DNA of 64,000 bases. Origin: Gottschalkia acidurici 9a. GTDB taxonomy: Bacteria; Bacillota; Clostridia; Tissierellales; Gottschalkiaceae. A program made the position numbers and the translations under genes. Below, piece by piece: positions 25,438 through 33,662 of the stretch. The notes under the pieces are model-generated. The model had not been told where the DNA came from. It saw only the letters and a list, made by a program, of their open reading frames with translations, and searched no databases. Within the stretch, counting starts at the first letter, position 1. Each line of letters begins with the position of its first letter. The stretch covers positions 2,836,380 to 2,900,379 of the forward strand of contig NC_018664.1 in the NCBI RefSeq assembly GCF_000299355.1, written 5' to 3'.

Positions 25438-26796
25438 TTATTCCGCTACTGCCTCTGATGATCCTTCTGTTGAAGATTTTTTAATATCTTTAAAGTTGAA
25501 AAGTATATTAAGCACTATTGCGAATAAACTTGCTGATATTATACCATCTTGGAATATCATTTTTAATCCATCTGGAAGGTTTGCTAATGCACCCTGTGAT
25601 ACCTTACATCCAAGACCTATAGCTATAGAAACAGCTATTATTATTAAGTTTCCTTGTTTTGAGAAGTCAACTCCAGATAATATTCTTATACCTGAAACTG
25701 CAACCATACCGAACATCGCAAGTGTTGCTCCTCCAAGTACAGACATAGGAATCGCTGTACCTAATGCCGCAAATTTAGGAATAACCCCTAATACTATTAG
25801 TATAAATCCTGCAGCTACACAAACAAAACGGCTTTTAACCCCTGATAACGTAACTAATCCAACATTTTGTGAGAATGTAGCATATGGGAATGAGTTAAAT
25901 AAACCACCCATAGTTTTAGCTATACCTTCTGCTCTAAGTCCTTTTATGATATCTTTTTCAGATATCTCTTTATCACAAATTTCACCTAATCCTAGAAACA
26001 CTCCAATTGCTTCTACTGACGTAACTATAGCAACTAATGTTAATGATATAATAGCATCTAATCTAAACTCTGGCATTCCGAAATGAAAAGGTAGTATAAG
26101 TTCAAACCATCCAGCATGGCGAATTTCTTCAAAATTAACCATTCCTAAGAAATAAGCTACTATAGTACCTGCAAGTAATCCTACTAGTACAGATATAGAT
26201 TGTAAAAATCCTTTAAAGAATCTGTTCATAAATATTACTACTCCCAGTACAAATACTGCAAGAAGTAGGTTTTTAGGGTCTCCATAGTCTGCATTATTTG
26301 CTCCTCCAGCAGCATTGTCAAGTGCTAAAGGAATAAGTGAAAGACCAACTACTGTAATAACCGTACCTGTAACAACAGGTGGGAAAAATCTTGTTAACTT
26401 TCCAAATAAACCTGAAACAGCCCATAGTAATAGACCTGAAATTATAGTGGCTCCATAAATTATAGTAAGCCCTTGAACCCCGGAAGAAACATTTGCAGCT
26501 GTACCAATTGCAATCATTGGACCAACAGCAACGAATGAACATCCTAAAATCGTAGGTAACTTAATTCCTGCATAATTTCCTATACCGTATGCTTGTATTA
26601 GTGTGGCTATACCACAAGTGAAAAGATCCGCTGCGATAAGATAAGCAAGTTGTTGTGGACTAAGTCCCAATGCTCCACCTAATACTATCGGTACTACAAG
26701 TGCACCAGCGTACATCGATAGCACGTGTTGAAGTCCCAGTGGTACAAGTTGTTTAACTGGTAACCTCTCGTTAACATAATCAATTTTGTTACTCAA
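25438..26796 (-). CDS. NCS2-family nucleobase permease (xanthine/uracil type)
   Basis: 452 residues with about 12-14 helices and NCS2 signatures: QHVLSMYAGALVVPI in helix 1, TSVEAIGVFLGLGEICDKEI, and QNVGLVTLSGVKSRFV. The (Q)NVGLxxxSGVKSRxV form is typical of xanthine/uric-acid members (PbuX/PucJ) rather than UraA. It imports a purine base by cation symport. The start is TTG at 26796, 8 nt after AAAGGAGG; no ATG is closer. The ~250-nt leader holds a long inverted repeat and no recognisable purine riboswitch. Confidence 0.88.
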   Translation of the reverse strand: MSNKIDYVNERLPVKQLVPLGLQHVLSMYAGALVVPIVLGGALGLSPQQLAYLIAADLFTCGIATLIQAYGIGNYAGIKLPTILGCSFVAVGPMIAIGTAANVSSGVQGLTIIYGATIISGLLLWAVSGLFGKLTRFFPPVVTGTVITVVGLSLIPLALDNAAGGANNADYGDPKNLLLAVFVLGVVIFMNRFFKGFLQSISVLVGLLAGTIVAYFLGMVNFEEIRHAGWFELILPFHFGMPEFRLDAIISLTLVAIVTSVEAIGVFLGLGEICDKEISEKDIIKGLRAEGIAKTMGGLFNSFPYATFSQNVGLVTLSGVKSRFVCVAAGFILIVLGVIPKFAALGTAIPMSVLGGATLAMFGMVAVSGIRILSGVDFSKQGNLIIIAVSIAIGLGCKVSQGALANLPDGLKMIFQDGIISASLFAIVLNILFNFKDIKKSSTEGSSEAVAE

Positions 26797-26842
26797 AATT
26801 CTTCCTCCTTTAATTTTCTCCTCTTAATTTTAACGTCCTTTG

Positions 26843-26971
26843 CCAATGTAAGCCCTCACGAATATATATAGCATGTGTTGTTAATTTTTTAACAATGTTT
26901 AATAGCGTTTCTCTCTAAATTTTCTTTTTATTATTCCACTAATTTTGCTTAGAATTGAGAGTTTACATTGG
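26843..26971 (-). repeat. 129-bp segment with 16-bp inverted ends in the permease leader
   Basis: CCAATGTAAGCCCTCA (26843-26858) and TGAGAGTTTACATTGG (26956-26971) are inverted copies, with one mismatch and one G-U if read as RNA. They lie inside the predicted permease leader, 47 bp from the start codon. The interior is AT-rich and holds a GTTAA...TTAAC stem. It could be a structured RNA switch or a small MITE-like insertion; no clear target duplication was seen. The rest of the 26797-27322 gap shows only a promoter. Confidence 0.55.
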
Positions 26972-27059
26972 TACTCAGTTATAAAAATTTGAACTGAAAC
27001 GTTTTCATGTTGTGTATTTAGAGTTGATTTTATTGAATAGAACTTTCTAAGCTAAGCCT

Positions 27060-27089
27060 ATTTTAATACAGATAAAATATCTATGTCAA
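27060..27089 (-). promoter_or_regulatory. Likely promoter of the NCS2 permease
   Basis: Minus strand TTGACA (27089-27084), 18-bp spacer, TAAAAT (27065-27060). The transcript would start near 27053 and carry a ~250-nt leader. Confidence 0.55.
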
Positions 27090-27304
27090 TGTAAAAACTT
27101 TTAGAATGGAAGGACTATCTTTGTCACTCTTTGTCGATAAATGTTTTTGTTTGTCGATATTTTTTTAACAATTTGTTCACTTACTACAAACTCTGTTTAT
27201 ATTAATCTCAGTATTTTCTACAGTATACCACACGCTAATAAATTTATTTTTATATAACTTTAACAAAAATATTTTATAAAGACTTAAATTTTATTTAAAT
27301 GAGT

Positions 27305-27336
27305 AAAAACCTATATAGTAGTTTATATAGGTTTTT
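27305..27336 (-). terminator. Terminator of the Lrp-aminotransferase operon
   Basis: AAAAACCTATATA and TATATAGGTTTTT arms around a 6-nt loop. The aminotransferase stop codon lies inside the upstream arm. Confidence 0.85.
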
Positions 27337-28495
27337 GATTATTAATAAATCTTTCTATTCTTTTTAAAGCTTCCATTATATTTTCCATAGAAGACGCATA
27401 GCATGCTCTTATAAATCCTTCTCCACATTCTCCAAAAGCATTACCTGGAACTGCAAGTACTCTTTCTGACATAAGAAGTTTTTCACAGAATTCATCTGAA
27501 TTCATTCCTGTTGACTTGATAGATGGAAATACATAAAATGCTCCTAATGGCTCAAAACATTCAAGTCCTATCTTTCTAAATCCATCTACTAGTACTCTTC
27601 TTCTCCTGTTGTAAGATCTAACCATCTCATCTACACTGCTATCACCATTTTTTAGTGCTTCTATAGCTGCATATTGCGATACTGTAGGTGAACACATTAT
27701 AGCATACTGATGAATTTTTTTCATAGCATCTATTAGTACAGTATGTCCACATGCATAGCCAAGTCTCCATCCTGTCATTGCATATGCTTTGGAAAATCCA
27801 TTTATAACTATAGTTTTCTCTTTCATCTCTGGAAATCTTGCTATAGAGTAGTGTTCTTCATTATACGATAACTCTGCATATATTTCATCCGAAATTACAA
27901 TTATGTCTTTATCTTTTAGAACTTCTACTATTCCACTTAACTCCTCTTTATTCATAATAGCTCCTGTTGGATTGTTGGGAAATGGAATTATTACTACTTT
28001 AGTTTTTGGTGTAATAGCCTCTTCTAGCATTTCAGGCGTTAATTTGAATTCATCTTCTGCTCTAAGGTTTAAGACCTTTGCAGTAGCGCCTGTAAATGCT
28101 GTACATCCTTTATAAGCCACAAAGCTTGGCTCTGGTATGATAACTTCATCTCCAGGACCTACTAAAGCTCTTAGTGCTATATCTATAGCCTCACTTCCTC
28201 CTACTGTTACTAGTATTTCATCACTAGCGTTATAAGAAAGGTTAAATCTTCTATTTAAATAGTTTGAAATTTCTTCCCTAAGTTCTATAAACCCTGCATT
28301 AGAAGAATAATGAGTATGACCTTCTTCAAGAGAATATATCCCTGCCTCTCTTATATTCCAAGGGGTAACAAAGTCTGGCTCTCCTACCCCTAGTGATATT
28401 ACCCCTTCCATTTCATTAACCATATCGAAATATTTTCTTATTCCTGAAGGGGGCATATCTCTTACATTTTTTAGAATCATATCTTCTAGTTTCAT
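27323..28495 (-). CDS. PLP-dependent class I/II aminotransferase
   Basis: 390 residues, fold-type I. The PLP lysine is in NGFSKAYAMTGWRLGYACG (SKxxxMTGWR motif), the substrate/PLP contacts FPNNPTGA and ISDEIYAEL are present, and the terminal Arg is in FIRACYA. It belongs to the PatA/aspartate-type group, which transfers amino groups between amino acids and 2-oxo acids. It overlaps the Lrp-like gene by 4 bp and shares its T-box leader, so it is expressed when one particular tRNA is uncharged; that amino acid is probably its substrate or product. Specificity cannot be settled from sequence. Confidence 0.92.
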   Translation of the reverse strand: MKLEDMILKNVRDMPPSGIRKYFDMVNEMEGVISLGVGEPDFVTPWNIREAGIYSLEEGHTHYSSNAGFIELREEISNYLNRRFNLSYNASDEILVTVGGSEAIDIALRALVGPGDEVIIPEPSFVAYKGCTAFTGATAKVLNLRAEDEFKLTPEMLEEAITPKTKVVIIPFPNNPTGAIMNKEELSGIVEVLKDKDIIVISDEIYAELSYNEEHYSIARFPEMKEKTIVINGFSKAYAMTGWRLGYACGHTVLIDAMKKIHQYAIMCSPTVSQYAAIEALKNGDSSVDEMVRSYNRRRRVLVDGFRKIGLECFEPLGAFYVFPSIKSTGMNSDEFCEKLLMSERVLAVPGNAFGECGEGFIRACYASSMENIMEALKRIERFINNQKPI

Positions 28496-28971
28496 ATGAT
28501 TATTGCCTCCCTGTTATCAGTATCTTTTGTTTCAAATATTTTACCATTATCTTTATACTTTTTAAGAATAAAGTGTGTACTTGTACTAAGAATATACTCC
28601 TGCACCGATAGTTTCTGTGATACAAAGTGTGCTACTTCTTTCATAGTTTTACCTTCTACAATAACTGTTACATCAAATCCACCTGACATTAAATAGCAAG
28701 CTCTTACTTCCGGGAATTTATATATTCTTTCTGCTACTTTATCAAATCCTTCTCCTCTTTGTGGAGCTATTTTAACTTCTATTAATGCAGTAACCGTTTC
28801 TTTCTTAGTTTCATCCCAATTTATAAGAGTAGTATATCCAGCTATTGTACCATTTTCCTCAAAAAACTTTATAGCCTCTTTAACTTCTTCTTCCGTTTTT
28901 CCAGTCATAATAGCTATTTGCTCATCTGTATATCTACTATTTTTTTCTAAAATTTCAAGAATCTCTTCCAT
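28492..28971 (-). CDS. Lrp/AsnC-family regulator
   Basis: 159 residues from the ATG at 28971, which follows GGGAGG; the frame runs 36 codons further upstream but that part is T-box terminator sequence, not protein. A winged helix (DEQIAIMTGKTEEEVKEAIK) is followed by an RAM/AsnC ligand-binding domain (TALIEVKIAP, then GGFDVTVIVEG). Lrp-type proteins bind amino acids and set expression of transport or metabolism genes. It overlaps the aminotransferase by 4 bp, so it may sense the same amino acid. Confidence 0.9.
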   Translation of the reverse strand: MEEILEILEKNSRYTDEQIAIMTGKTEEEVKEAIKFFEENGTIAGYTTLINWDETKKETVTALIEVKIAPQRGEGFDKVAERIYKFPEVRACYLMSGGFDVTVIVEGKTMKEVAHFVSQKLSVQEYILSTSTHFILKKYKDNGKIFETKDTDNREAIII

Positions 28972-29000
28972 TTGAAATTCCTCCCTTTCTTTTTTTGAAT

Positions 29001-29035
29001 AAAAAAAATCCTTCATCCCAAAAGGGACGAAGGAT
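29001..29035 (-). terminator. T-box expression-platform terminator
   Basis: Minus strand ATCCTTCGTCCC-TTTT-GGGATGAAGGAT followed by TTTTTTTT. The upstream arm overlaps the region that would pair with the T-box sequence in the antiterminator. Confidence 0.9.
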
Positions 29036-29275
29036 CTACTTCGCGGTACCACCCTAATAGGCAATATAGTATTGCCCACTCAGTTAGAATATAATGTACA
29101 TATTCTACCCTCTATAACGTGAGGAAACGTCAATATCTACTTTAAGAGCTAGTAACTCTTATTTCTCAATATGAGATTCAAAGGCTGCTTCTATAAAGTA
29201 CCTTACCGAAGTTCCACCACTCTTCAGCTCTCTATAAAGTAATCCTCTATATACTATTCCTTATCATTATCTTTA
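29036..29275 (-). ncRNA. T-box riboswitch of the Lrp-aminotransferase operon
   Basis: The T-box sequence AGGGTGGTACCGCG is at 29055-29042 on the minus strand. Upstream are stem I elements: AGAGAGCTG, GTGGTGGAA, and the 3' side CAGCCTTTGAATCTCATAT. The specifier loop reads TTTGAATCTCA; if framed as GAAT-CTC-A the codon is CUC (leucine), with UCU or AUC as alternatives. Uncharged tRNA should stabilise the antiterminator. A TATAAT at 29325-29320 could be the -10 box. Confidence 0.93.
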
Positions 29276-29377
29276 AAATATAAAAATTTATTTAATTGTT
29301 ATGATATCATCTTACATACATTATATCAAGTTTCTATAATAAATAAACTACTAAAAATAAAAATTTAATTATTTTTA

Positions 29378-29965
29378 TTAAAAACTTTTCATTTTATATA
29401 TAAATATTACCAATGTTAAAGTTAACAACCTCAAGTATTTATTATTTAACTTTTTAAATAGGGTTAATTCTAATATCATAGCTAATAAAAATAATGTAGA
29501 TAAATTCAAAGCTCCACTTTGACTATTTCTTATATGATTAGAAGCTATTAAAGTCCTATCAAATATTGGTATCCATACCCCTATAGACATAGAAAAGTAG
29601 AATGGCACAGTGAAAGTTTCTAATAACTTTTCAAATTTAATATTATATTTTTTAGATATAATTATTAGTAATAATAATCCGGATACTATTCCTCCCACTA
29701 GAGATAAATTATAGTAAGATATCTTAAATATAGCAGTCATATTATCTTTGTATAAATTGATGTTTATTAAAACATAACCTAGTCTAGCTCCAACAAATCC
29801 AGTTACCAATAACCACATAAAAATATCTTCGATTTTACCTTTGTCCCCATCTTTTTCATTTAAAAATAGTTTTACAATGAGATAACTTATGAGTACCGAA
29901 ATTATAATCAATAACATAGGCCATGTTATAGTTATAGACTTATATGAGAAGAAAAAAGGCTTCAC
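29378..29965 (-). CDS. Lgt-like polytopic membrane protein, lacking the catalytic His motif
   Basis: 195 residues with about six helices. The segment GFVGARLGYVLI, then LSLVGGIVSGLLLLII and SMSIGVWIPIFDR, parallels prolipoprotein diacylglyceryl transferase (GARLxYV... HGGLxG... GRxG). The His of the Lgt HGG motif is replaced (LVGG) and the Lgt signature Arg/Asn-Gly site is not clear, so lipid transfer activity is unlikely. It starts 1 bp after the TlpA-like stop, in an operon with CcdA. A role in membrane thiol redox or anchoring of the thioredoxin is inferred from position only. Confidence 0.6.
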   Translation of the reverse strand: MKPFFFSYKSITITWPMLLIIISVLISYLIVKLFLNEKDGDKGKIEDIFMWLLVTGFVGARLGYVLININLYKDNMTAIFKISYYNLSLVGGIVSGLLLLIIISKKYNIKFEKLLETFTVPFYFSMSIGVWIPIFDRTLIASNHIRNSQSGALNLSTLFLLAMILELTLFKKLNNKYLRLLTLTLVIFIYKMKSF

Positions 29966-30559
29966 TTATTGATCTTCCCTTATGCTATCTAAAATTTGAT
30001 TCATTTGAGGATAAGTCATCATTCCAGGCACTGACCCTATCAAGTTCCCGTCTTTTCCTACAAAATATGTTGTAGGGAATGCACTCACTAAGTAAGTTTT
30101 TGCTACATCTCCCTTTTCATCTAAAAGTACCTCAAAATCATAATTGCCTTTTTTAATATAGTCCACTACCTTATTTTTATCTTCCATAACATCAACAGCT
30201 AATACTACTAAATCTTCATTTTCTCTATCTAGTTTTTGAAGATCCGGCATTTCTATGTCACAAAATTTACACCATGTTGCCCAAAAATTTAGAAGTACTA
30301 TTTTTCCTCTATAATCTTTCAATGATACTTCTTTACCTTCTAAATTTCTAAGTGTAAAATTTGGTGCTTCTTTACCAACTTCTATTTCATCTAATTCTTT
30401 ATTTTCCGTATCTTCATCAATTGAACTCTGTTCATTATCTTTATTTAATGTATTTTCATTAGATGGTTTTTCTTCTGACTTTCTTTCCATTGTAAAGAAA
30501 TATAATGCTCCAACTAGTACTACAGCAAGTATTATTATAAATATACTTTTTCTATTCAT
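29966..30559 (-). CDS. TlpA/ResA-like membrane-anchored thioredoxin
   Basis: 197 residues. One N-terminal helix (~5-22) is followed by an acidic, low-complexity linker (~27-55) and a thioredoxin fold of the AhpC/TSA-TlpA type: VGKEAPNFTLRNLEGKEVSL, active site NFWATWCKFCDIEMP (CxxC), cis-Pro in VSAFPTTYFVG. It works outside the membrane as a thiol-disulfide reductase. The electron donor should be the CcdA protein encoded 67 bp upstream. RBS AGGAGGG. Likely targets are unknown; no cytochrome c genes are near. Confidence 0.9.
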   Translation of the reverse strand: MNRKSIFIIILAVVLVGALYFFTMERKSEEKPSNENTLNKDNEQSSIDEDTENKELDEIEVGKEAPNFTLRNLEGKEVSLKDYRGKIVLLNFWATWCKFCDIEMPDLQKLDRENEDLVVLAVDVMEDKNKVVDYIKKGNYDFEVLLDEKGDVAKTYLVSAFPTTYFVGKDGNLIGSVPGMMTYPQMNQILDSIREDQ

Positions 30560-30626
30560 CTTAGTCCCTCCTGATATTAATGTAAACTTAATCTAAACTA
30601 AATGTCTTCCTACATCAATCTTTAAT

Positions 30627-31325
30627 CTATCTGATAAGCAAGCCGCTTATGTTTATGACTTTATTAAAAAATACTAGTATTCCAAAAATTATCATCACTA
30701 TACCGCTAATCTTAGGAAGATATTTAGTGAATTTCTCTGCTTTCTTAATAAATTTGTCAAATATATTTATAAACAATGCTGTTAATATAAATGGTACTGC
30801 CATTCCTAGTGAATATATTAATAATAAATAAACTCCTTTTGAAACAGTAGCGGTTCCTCCTGCATAAACTAATATAGATGCCAACACAGGTCCAAAGCAT
30901 GGTGTCCATCCGGCAGCAAATACAATTCCCATTAGAACGGAACTAAACCAATTTGTTACTTTTACAGGTGACGCTATTCTTTTCTCCCTGTTTAAAATAT
31001 TTAGATTTATAATTCCTGTCATTTTTAATCCAAAAATTATTATTATTACTCCACTAACTTTTGAAAATACATCTTTATTCCTTACAAATATTTTTCCTAA
31101 GAAACTAGCAGATGTTCCCATTATCATAAAAATAATTGTAAATCCTATAATGAATCCTATTGTTCTTGTTAGTGCAAAAAGTCTTCTCTTTTCAAGCTCT
31201 TCTTGGGCATTGGAACCTGTAAGATACATTATGTATACTGGAATTAGTGGAAGTATACATGGTGAAAAAAATGATAAAAATCCTGCTCCGAAAGCTATAG
31301 GAGTTGAAACACTTTCTAACCCCAT
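30627..31325 (-). CDS. ccdA: CcdA/DsbD-type thiol-electron transporter
   Basis: 232 residues from the ATG at 31325 (RBS TTAGGAGGG); a longer frame to 31373 lacks an RBS. Six helices and the two family cysteines: FFSPCILPLIPVYI in helix 1 and FAAGWTPCFGPVLASIL in helix 4. CcdA carries reducing power from cytoplasmic thioredoxin to extracytoplasmic thiol proteins such as the TlpA-like product of the next gene. It is preceded by the TCS genes on the same strand. Confidence 0.92.
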   Translation of the reverse strand: MGLESVSTPIAFGAGFLSFFSPCILPLIPVYIMYLTGSNAQEELEKRRLFALTRTIGFIIGFTIIFMIMGTSASFLGKIFVRNKDVFSKVSGVIIIIFGLKMTGIINLNILNREKRIASPVKVTNWFSSVLMGIVFAAGWTPCFGPVLASILVYAGGTATVSKGVYLLLIYSLGMAVPFILTALFINIFDKFIKKAEKFTKYLPKISGIVMIIFGILVFFNKVINISGLLIR

Positions 31326-31433
31326 AAAAAATTCCCTCCTAAATGTATAATAAGTTTTTCTCTTACTATACAATTTACAAGGGAATTTTAAAGAAATTAT
31401 AAAGATATTCTATTTTCAAAAATAAATTTAGTC

Positions 31434-32813
31434 TTATATTGGTAAGGTTGTTATAAATGTACTACCTTGTCCTAATTTACTATAAACTTTAATATTGCCT
31501 CCAAGTGTTTCAACTATTGCTTTTGAGATTGTTAATCCAATTCCAGTACCGCCTGTTTTTCTATCTCTAGTTTCATCTGTTCTATAAAATCTCTCAAATA
31601 TAAATGGTATGTCTTCACTAGAAATGCCTATTCCATTATCTCTAACAGAAATTACTATATTTTTATCTGTTTCATCTAATGTAATTTCGACTTCTCCACA
31701 TTTATTCGTATATATATAGGAGTTATTAAGTAAGTTTATTAGTACTTGTCTTATTTTATCTTTATCTGAGTTTATAATTACTTCTTTTTTATATTTAAAG
31801 TTCAGCTTGATATCTTTGCTTTCATATTGGGATTCAAAAAGATCTAGAAGTTGCTTTATTTCATTATTTAAATTAAACTTAGTAAAATTTAATTTCATGC
31901 TTACTTCTTCTAATTTTTCTATATCTTTAAGTCCTTGAACTAATTTAGAAAGTCTTATTATTTCATCATAACAACTCTCTATTCTTTCATTTGTAACCTC
32001 CCAAACGCCATACAAAAATGCTTCCATTGTATTTTGTAGTATTGTTAGTGGAGTTCTAATTTCATGTGCCATATCTGATGTAAGTTTTCTTCTGAGTATA
32101 TCCTTATCTTCCAGACTCTTTACTAGATAATCTATTGAATTACACAACTCATTTATCTCATATGTGCTGCTCTTCATATCCAACTGTACTTTTAAGTTTC
32201 CACCCCTAATTTTATTTGTGGCTTCCGTCATCTTTTTTAGAGGAGTGGAGAAATGCTTTGCTAAAAATATGCTTATTATTATTCCAATTATTAATGTTAT
32301 AATGAAAGTTTTAATTAAAATATTATAGATAGTGTTTTTCATTTCTAAATCTCTAATCCCACAATTATCTACGCTATAGTATCCTACAGTTACATCTCCT
32401 ACTTTTTTATCATACTTAACTAAGTCATAACTTTTTTCTCCATAGTAATCCTTCTCAAATCTTTCTTTTGACTTTTCAAGATATCTCAAAAGTAAGCTTT
32501 CCTCTGTATTCTGTAAATATTCCTTGCTTGTTTCAAATATACTTCTACCATTTAAATCTCTTACATTAATATAAAACCCTTCACTTTTAGCAAGTAGTTC
32601 AATATCTCTCGTATATTGCATTCCTTTCTCAATATCAAAGTCGTTTTCAATTGTATCAACTAGTATCTCTATCTTTTTATTTTTTTTATCTTTTAAATAG
32701 TCATTAAAATTCTTATCTATACTATAATTACTTATAATAACTCCTAGTGTAATGGAGAGTATTATTACAGCAGAGAAACTAGCTATCAATTTATTTACAA
32801 GCTTTATTTTCAT
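31434..32813 (-). CDS. Sensor histidine kinase with extracellular domain and HAMP
   Basis: 459 residues: helix ~8-28, extracellular domain ~29-165 (mixed, possibly PAS-like), helix ~166-186, HAMP (~187-240), His in DMAHEIRTPLTILQN, N box NLLNNSYIYTN, G boxes DNGIGIS and GGTGIGLTISK. It starts 10 bp after the response regulator. The thiol-redox genes begin 108 bp downstream on the same strand, so it may sense oxidative or envelope thiol stress and control them. The extracellular part contains a single Cys in the DNCGIRD region before helix 2. Confidence 0.9.
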   Translation of the reverse strand: MKIKLVNKLIASFSAVIILSITLGVIISNYSIDKNFNDYLKDKKNKKIEILVDTIENDFDIEKGMQYTRDIELLAKSEGFYINVRDLNGRSIFETSKEYLQNTEESLLLRYLEKSKERFEKDYYGEKSYDLVKYDKKVGDVTVGYYSVDNCGIRDLEMKNTIYNILIKTFIITLIIGIIISIFLAKHFSTPLKKMTEATNKIRGGNLKVQLDMKSSTYEINELCNSIDYLVKSLEDKDILRRKLTSDMAHEIRTPLTILQNTMEAFLYGVWEVTNERIESCYDEIIRLSKLVQGLKDIEKLEEVSMKLNFTKFNLNNEIKQLLDLFESQYESKDIKLNFKYKKEVIINSDKDKIRQVLINLLNNSYIYTNKCGEVEITLDETDKNIVISVRDNGIGISSEDIPFIFERFYRTDETRDRKTGGTGIGLTISKAIVETLGGNIKVYSKLGQGSTFITTLPI

Positions 32814-32822
32814 AATTCACCT

Positions 32823-33509
32823 CTAAGCATTGAATTTGTATCCCATACCATAAACAGTTTGAATATATCTTGGTTCTTTAGAGTTATCTTCTATTTTTTG
32901 TCTTATATTCATTATATGAACGTCTATTGTTCTATCTATTCCATCAAAATCTATTCCAAAAGCTTTATCTAAAATTATATCCCTAGATAGTATTCTTCCT
33001 CTGTTAGAAATCAAAATTTTAAGTATTTTAGCTTCATTCGGCGTAAGCTTACTTTCTATCCCTTTTTTTATCACAGTCGAAAGCTTTATATCAACCTCTA
33101 AATCACCATCATTAAACACAAATTTTTCGGCCTGTGGATTTTCTTCTTTATAACTTCTCCTCATAATTGCAGCAACTCTACTAATAAGTTCTTTTATACT
33201 AAATGGTTTTGTAACATAATCATCAGCACCTATGCCTAGTCCTTCTATTTTATTTTCTTCATCTACTTTAGCAGTAAGCATAATTATAGGAATATCTGAT
33301 TTAGATCTAATTTTTTTACAAACCTCTTCACCGCTGACTTTAGGAAGCATAAGATCCAAAATAGCCAAATGAATCTCTTCTTTTTCAAATATTTCTATAG
33401 CTTCTTGTCCATCATGGGCTTTATAAATAAAATATCCTTCAACTTTAAAGAACGATTCTAAAAGTTCTACAATCTTAACCTCATCATCTACAACTAAAAT
33501 ATTTTTCAT
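32823..33509 (-). CDS. OmpR-family response regulator
   Basis: 228 residues. Receiver: VVDDEVKI, phospho-acceptor Asp in AILDLMLPKVSGEE, Lys in VTKPFSI. Output winged helix ends MNIRQKIEDNSKEP...YGMGYKF. RBS GGAGGAAG. It heads the run RR-HK-CcdA-TlpA-Lgt-like, so the natural target is the thiol-redox set, although separate promoters are possible because of the 108-bp gap after the kinase. Confidence 0.92.
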   Translation of the reverse strand: MKNILVVDDEVKIVELLESFFKVEGYFIYKAHDGQEAIEIFEKEEIHLAILDLMLPKVSGEEVCKKIRSKSDIPIIMLTAKVDEENKIEGLGIGADDYVTKPFSIKELISRVAAIMRRSYKEENPQAEKFVFNDGDLEVDIKLSTVIKKGIESKLTPNEAKILKILISNRGRILSRDIILDKAFGIDFDGIDRTIDVHIMNIRQKIEDNSKEPRYIQTVYGMGYKFNA

Positions 33510-33528
33510 TTATCTTCCTCCAATTGCA

Positions 33529-33553
33529 AAAAGACTGATATTTATTATCAGTC
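33529..33553 (-). terminator. Terminator after the SLH protein gene
   Basis: Minus strand GACTGATA-ATAAA-TATCAGTC followed by TTTTTG, between the SLH gene and the response regulator. Confidence 0.75.
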
Positions 33554-33662
33554 CTATTATATATCTATATTAAGTTTAATGATTAACTTAAGTCAATCAT
33601 ACTCTATAAATTTCTACCGTTAATTATTTACATATCACTAATTATATTTCTATTTAATGTTT

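Noticed and set aside
25496-26086. 196-codon plus-strand ORF opposite the NCS2 permease
   Set aside because: Long only because the opposite strand is a constrained membrane protein gene; no RBS and no recognisable product.
26318-26542. 74-codon minus-strand ORF within the NCS2 gene
   Set aside because: Same-strand alternative frame rich in Cys, Trp and Tyr, typical of a mis-frame; the permease frame is clear.
26797-27060. Purine riboswitch before the NCS2 permease
   Set aside because: The conserved core (ATA...TATGG...TTTCTACC...CCnnAA) was not found on the minus strand; only the long inverted repeat is present.
28972-29079. Extra 36 codons at the N-terminus of the Lrp-like ORF
   Set aside because: This stretch is the T-box motif and terminator hairpin read as protein; the RBS and ATG at 28971 give the normal family length.
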